DNA of 64,000 nucleotides from Branchiostoma belcheri (taxonomy: Eukaryota; Chordata; Leptocardii; Amphioxiformes; Branchiostomatidae): assembly GCF_001625305.1 (NCBI RefSeq), contig NW_017803921.1:955079-1019078 (forward strand), written 5' to 3'. The number at the start of each line of letters is the position of its first letter. The stretch's first letter is position 1. Below the pieces are notes generated by a model. It was not told the DNA's origin, did not search any database, and was given only the letters and a program-made list of their open reading frames with translations. Of the stretch, positions 59,682 through 64,000 are shown in pieces. Made by a program: the position numbers and the translations under genes.

Positions 59682-61150
59682 AGTAATTTTCTTCTGGATG
59701 GAGGGAGTCTGGTTAAAGAAGTAATAATGAAGACAAGATAAGAGTTAAATTTTTAGAAACTACAGGGCTCTGGGCAAGCCACAGAGACCGGTACCCATCA
59801 AATGGAGACCCAAAGTAACTGGCTTCCACACCTTGTTGGCGGGGAGCGGATCTTGGGAAGCGGACTAAAGCTCACAAGGCTGGATACCAGGCTAACTTTA
59901 CTCTAACATTATCAAGCTTTGCTGTTGTTCTCAAAGGTACTAGGCAACTTTGAATGATGTAGGCATAATCCTAATGTATTGATTAAAAATCCCATGATAC
60001 TTAAGAACTAGAATAACCATGCCTTTACCTTTTATAAAGCAAAACCTTCCCTGCAAATCCGTGTAAATATTTCAGCTACGCGCCTTTTTTCCGTTCACCT
60101 CTGACCTTTGACCTGAGGTCGTGCGAGATTCACCTAGACTGTACCATTCACACAAAGGGGGACACAAGTTAGCCGGTATCTGCAGAACAACTTTGGTCTT
60201 CTGAAATCATATTTTTCCTGATCGTGGACAAAAATTATGGACTATTTATGAATTTCTCTATCATAGACCAAGCAGCTCTGAACACTACTCGTGAATTTCG
60301 CATAATTTGATGCACTATTAAATGTACTTCAAGTGGACTTGTCCGGCTGTCCGAAAATGTCACTCCAACATCTGGTTGGACATGTGGGAGAAAAACACAT
60401 AGACGGACTTTGGTCTGATGTGATAAGACCAATTTACGCGTTGAACCCGTGACGGTCAGTCGCTGGCGTAAAGCAGAGGTTACTTTCAGCGTTGACAGCG
60501 AGCATACTAGTTGTGCAAGTCTCAGCTATCTCACCAAGTAGGCTGAGGGCCGCTTTTAGTTACACTGAACAGGTACACTTTGTGTTGTTTTATACTGCCC
60601 ATTCATCCCATTCAAATGACTCATGTCTACCACAAGGCCCATCGTTCGATTTATACAGTGCCGACATGCTTTCCTATTTCGCTATATAACGTCAAATTAT
60701 AAGTAAATGCCTGGATTAAGAGGTCAGAAAGAATCAAAGGCTAAACAAAAGGATAGTGAACTTTTGAACTCGCCCCTCGTCACTAGCGCTTCCTACCGGT
60801 TAAAAACAGAACTGCAATATTCTTATGATAAATTGATAGCCTGATAGATGCATTTGTAGTATAACATGACAGATATATAGACTGATAAAATGATGAATGG
60901 ATGGATGGATGGGTAGAATATAGGTGTATTTATAGAAAGATTGGGGTAACGTTTAATATAGATAGACAGATCAATTTTTCGATTTGTATCATTGTACCAT
61001 TGTAAACCCTGCATCAATTCAGCACTATAAGGCTGCGATTGCACGGGTGATGTTTGGCCAATAAACCATTTATTATTAATCGATGGGTGAATGACTACAT
61101 GACAGACATATACTAGTATGCGATGAACAACTTTTTAGACCGCAGCCCAC
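59682..61150. other. Intergenic between divergent PMS1 and SLC16 genes
   Basis: It contains the PMS1 5' region and an ATGG microsatellite near 60894-60915. No further gene recognised. Confidence 0.4.
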
Positions 61151-64000
61151 ATGCGAGCCCCCCGCGTGCACGAGCGGCCTCCAGACGGCGGCTGGGGGTG
61201 GATGATCCTGGTCAGCAACTTCGCCACGTGCTCGATCATCTTCGGCGTGCAGAAATCCTTCGGCGTGTTCTTCGTGGAATTCCGGGAGTACTTCGGAGAA
61301 ACTTCGGGTGGGACCGCCTGGATCAACTCCATCATGTCAGCTATAGCACACGGTGGAGGTAGCACAACATGTTTGTTTGTTTGTTTGTTTCGCATAACCG
61401 GTAACACACCAGTTTTGTACATGTATGTAAGTACAACCAAGAGTACAGCGCACGGCAAACTGTGAAGTTAGCGCATACCGACTCCTTTGGTTAATTTGCA
61501 AAATCATGTCCGAAGGCTTTTACAGAGTCAAAGATGGTACAATGCAATAAATAGGAATCAGACAACTACTGTCTGAAATATATCTGTCTTTCTGGCCAAT
61601 GTCTACTCTTTCTAACCACTTCCCGAAGCCTTGTAGAAGCTACTAAATCTATCTGAATGTGATGTGTGTTTCTCCCATGTAGGAGCCCTTGCTGTACCGC
61701 TGAGTGTGCGGTTCGGCACCCGGCCTGTGGTGATGGTTGGCGGGGTGCTGTCGTCCTTGGGTCTCGTCCTCAGCACGTTCGCCAATAGCGTCTTGTACCT
61801 GTACTTCAGCCTGGGGGTACTCACAGGTAAGTAATTATAGTAGTCTAGACTGGATTATCATTAACGCGGCCTGAAAACATTAAAACCCGTTGGATGCTTA
61901 AGTCATTGGCCGGGTATTTAGGGAAAGTGTTAAAAGCGGGAGCTAAGCGAAGTTGGCAGTCTCAACAATTAAATTATCGCGCTTATAGCGGCCTGCTCAA
62001 TTAACTTTGCACGGGAGGGCCCATCATAGCCACGTTACACAATCTAGGGAGTAAGTAGGTTGCGTTCTTGGTCTCGAGGAAGGTAAAGGTCCCATAGCCT
62101 TTTCAGGTTGTTGAGCGACTAACTGTGTCTTAGGCAAATCTGCAGAAGGCGCCGAGTCCATGCCTCTAGTGCGTTAGCGTGAGTCCAATTCAAGTCACCA
62201 AGGTGACCACATCTTTAACACGTCACCCAACTTGCCATTCCCAGTATGGCCCCCGGCCAGATATTTCAAAAGCATTTCTTGTCTCCAGGCTTGTCTTACG
62301 CCATGGTTTACGTGCCGTCCGTCACCATGTTGGGCCGGTATTTCGACAAGCGCCGCGCCCTGGTGAACGGGATCGCGCTGTCCGGTAGCGGGGCCACCTT
62401 CGCCCTGGCTCCGATCTGCCAGCTCCTCGAGCAGGTGCGTAGCTGCTGTACGTAGGTAGCCTCCTTCGCAGACTTCTGAGGTGGCGGCGTTCCTTTTTTT
62501 CGGGGAGCGACCCGAGTTATGCTGCGGAGGGACGGTTTTGCCGCCTAGGGACTTTGCCGGGGAGACTTTGCCACCTAACCGCCTCAGAAGTCTGGGAAGG
62601 AGGCTAGCTGTATGTATGTATCCAAAACAGACACGGAGTCCCATCTGGGATATCCCAAGCTGGTCGCGGACGAAACTATACCCGTCTTGGATATCCCAAA
62701 CGGGTCGCGGACAATGCTACCCACCTGTTATATGTCCCAAAACGGGCGGGTCGCTGTTGAAACTACCCGTCAGGGATATCAAAACAGGTCGCTGACAAAA
62801 CTATCGCCCTGGAATATCCTAAACGGGTCACGGGCAAAAATACCCATCAGGGATATCCTGAACAGGTTTTTGAAGGAACCATGTACAGTTTGGAATAAAG
62901 ATCGTTGCTTACCCCTGATGGGCCCTGTTTCAGTGTTTGGGATATCCCAGACTGGTAGATTTGTCCGCGTTAGCCATCGGAAAACGTGACGTCAGAAGTG
63001 GGTCAAAGGTGCTCAAAAGTCGGTATCGTCCGCCGTCCAGGTCATGATGACATCATTCGTGGTTGTAAGTTTATTTCTCAAATTCTTTGCTCTTGACCTT
63101 GACAGGAGTATGGCTGGAGAGGAGCATTGCTGCTTCTCGGAGGTGTGACCTTGAACCTGTGTGTCAGTGGGGCCTTGCTTCGACCAATCGTTCTAGCGGC
63201 AGATTTGGTATCCCATGATCCTTCACCTCACACTCAAATCGAACCGAGCACGCAACTGGCGATCGGAACGTCCACCGGGGAGTCTCCGGAACAAAATGAC
63301 CTTGAAAGAAACAGGATCAAAGAACAGGGAAATTTCTCAAGAATACAACGTAAACAGTTTGACGTCAGTCTGCTGAAGAAGCGGAGGTTTCTGCTCTTCG
63401 CGAGCGCGGACCTGTTATCGTCTTTCAGCTACCTCATCCCGTATGTTCACGTGGTGCCCTGCGCGAGATATCGCGGGATCGACGAGACCAAGGCGCCATT
63501 CTTACTCTCCGTCGCCGGCATCACCGAGGTGTTGGCACGGGTGTTCTCAGGTTGGTTCTCAGACCTCAAAATCATCAGCAAACTTCACGTTTACATGATG
63601 TTCATAGGACTGAATGCCTTGGCCTGTTTCCTATTTCCGCTGGCGACGTCATATCCGGCCCTGCTGGCCTACAGCGTTGCCATGGGAACGTGTACAGGTG
63701 GTTTCCGTGCCCTCATCATGCCGTTGGTCGCCGATACGGTGGGCGTGGTCAGGATGCCAAACGCCTTAGGGCTCACCCTGGTCTGCGAGGGAGTCGGGAT
63801 TCTGCTGGGACCTCCTGTAGCAGGTTGTATCTCATTTTTGAATGTTAATCTAACGTCCTGTCATGTTGACGACGTCGGATTGAAGTTTATTGCCATTAAA
63901 TGTTTATCGATTTGTTGTAACCTGTATCTTGTTGCATGTTGTCCGACCCTTACCTCTTCCTTTATGACCTCGACGAAATTAAAAGCGACCAACAGGCTAA
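61151..64000 (+). CDS. SLC16-family (monocarboxylate transporter-like) protein, 3' end outside window
   Basis: Twelve-helix MFS carrier of the plasma membrane; the family moves monocarboxylates, creatine, thyroid hormone or amino acids with or without H+. Exons: 61151-61358, 61683-61826, 62289-62434 and 63106 to about 63823, all in phase. The family signature PPDGGWGWMI opens TM1. The second signature, YFDKRRALVNGIALSGS, is in TM5. A Ser/Glu/Asn-rich cytosolic loop (HDPSPHTQIEPSTQLAIGTS on) separates TM6 from LLKKRRFLLFASADLL of TM7. The fourth exon ends after GPPVAG, where the family pattern stops matching, though the donor (GCAG|GTTGTA) is weak. At least the last two helices are missing. 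Resembles the SLC16A12/SLC16A9 type more than MCT1; substrate not inferable. Confidence 0.9.
62457..62607. mobile_element. Palindromic MITE, TAGCCTCCTTCGCAG family, complete
   Basis: Starts TAGCCTCCTTCGCAGACTTC and ends with the imperfect complement GAAGTCTGGGAAGGAGGCTA. About 150 bp, TA at each end. Inner GCCGCCTAGGGACTTTGCC resembles the pieces at 35033 and 36791. SLC16 intron 3. Confidence 0.75.
62640..62960. repeat. Minisatellite built on GGATATCCC, unit about 45 bp
   Basis: Six to seven degenerate units with 'ggatatcccaaacgggtcgc' plus 'ggacaaaactacccgt'. The copies decay to the right. SLC16 intron 3. Confidence 0.75.

Noticed and set aside
1-64000. CRISPR arrays, operons, bacterial origins, retrovirus-like or Polinton-like elements
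   Set aside because: None seen. The DNA is intron-rich animal sequence; the inverted and tandem repeats are explained by DNA transposons, SINEs and minisatellites.

Overview
The window looks like chromosomal DNA from an invertebrate chordate, most likely an amphioxus (Branchiostoma-like cephalochordate). Genes are split by many short GT-AG introns, single-copy orthologues of vertebrate genes (AVL9, PGAP3, TMEM35B, CFAP210, PHOSPHO2, PMS1, an SLC16 transporter) sit close together, and the spaces between them are full of short polymorphic-looking repeats. The species call is inference; no marker gene proves it. Exon structures below were derived by hand from splice sites, reading phase and family similarity. 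Every complete model sums to a whole number of codons.

Layout. 144-8958 (-): AVL9, running off the left edge, with a hAT-type MITE and a possible 18-nt microexon in one intron. 10543-12634 and 13260-16201 (+): two tandem PGAP3 genes that differ by one intron. 16714-19226 (-): a TMEM35B-like four-helix protein with two interchangeable first exons. 20535-25095 (-): CFAP210, a ciliary microtubule inner protein. 25502-27188: a foldback element of about 1.7 kb whose arms carry a 61-bp tandem repeat and meet at an assembly gap. 27650-28378 and 29580-30317 (+): two PHOSPHO2-type HAD phosphatases, the second with altered active-site motifs. 31638-34070 (-): a single-exon LRR membrane receptor with ten 25-residue cytoplasmic repeats.

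34100-45300 is a duplicated accessory region. Two tandem copies of an unrecognised gene (39801-41345 and 43301-44825, +) encode a Gly/Asn/Thr-rich, RHIM-like N-terminal half followed by a long coiled coil. Each is preceded by a copy of the same probable promoter plus non-coding first exon, and a third, orphan copy lies at about 35700-36180. The block is interrupted by MITEs and a gap. 46980-49444 (-) holds four exons of a multi-PLAT-domain gene, and 50334-51181 (-) an unrecognised ORF with a frame break. 52830-59681 (-): complete PMS1 with an HMG box. 61151-64000 (+): an SLC16 (monocarboxylate transporter family) gene running off the right edge, with a palindromic MITE and a minisatellite in its third intron.

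The housekeeping genes do not form a pathway. The best candidate for an undescribed system is the tandem coiled-coil pair, whose coding sequence is more diverged between copies than its 3' flank. No retrovirus-like, Polinton-like or other capsid-bearing element was recognised.
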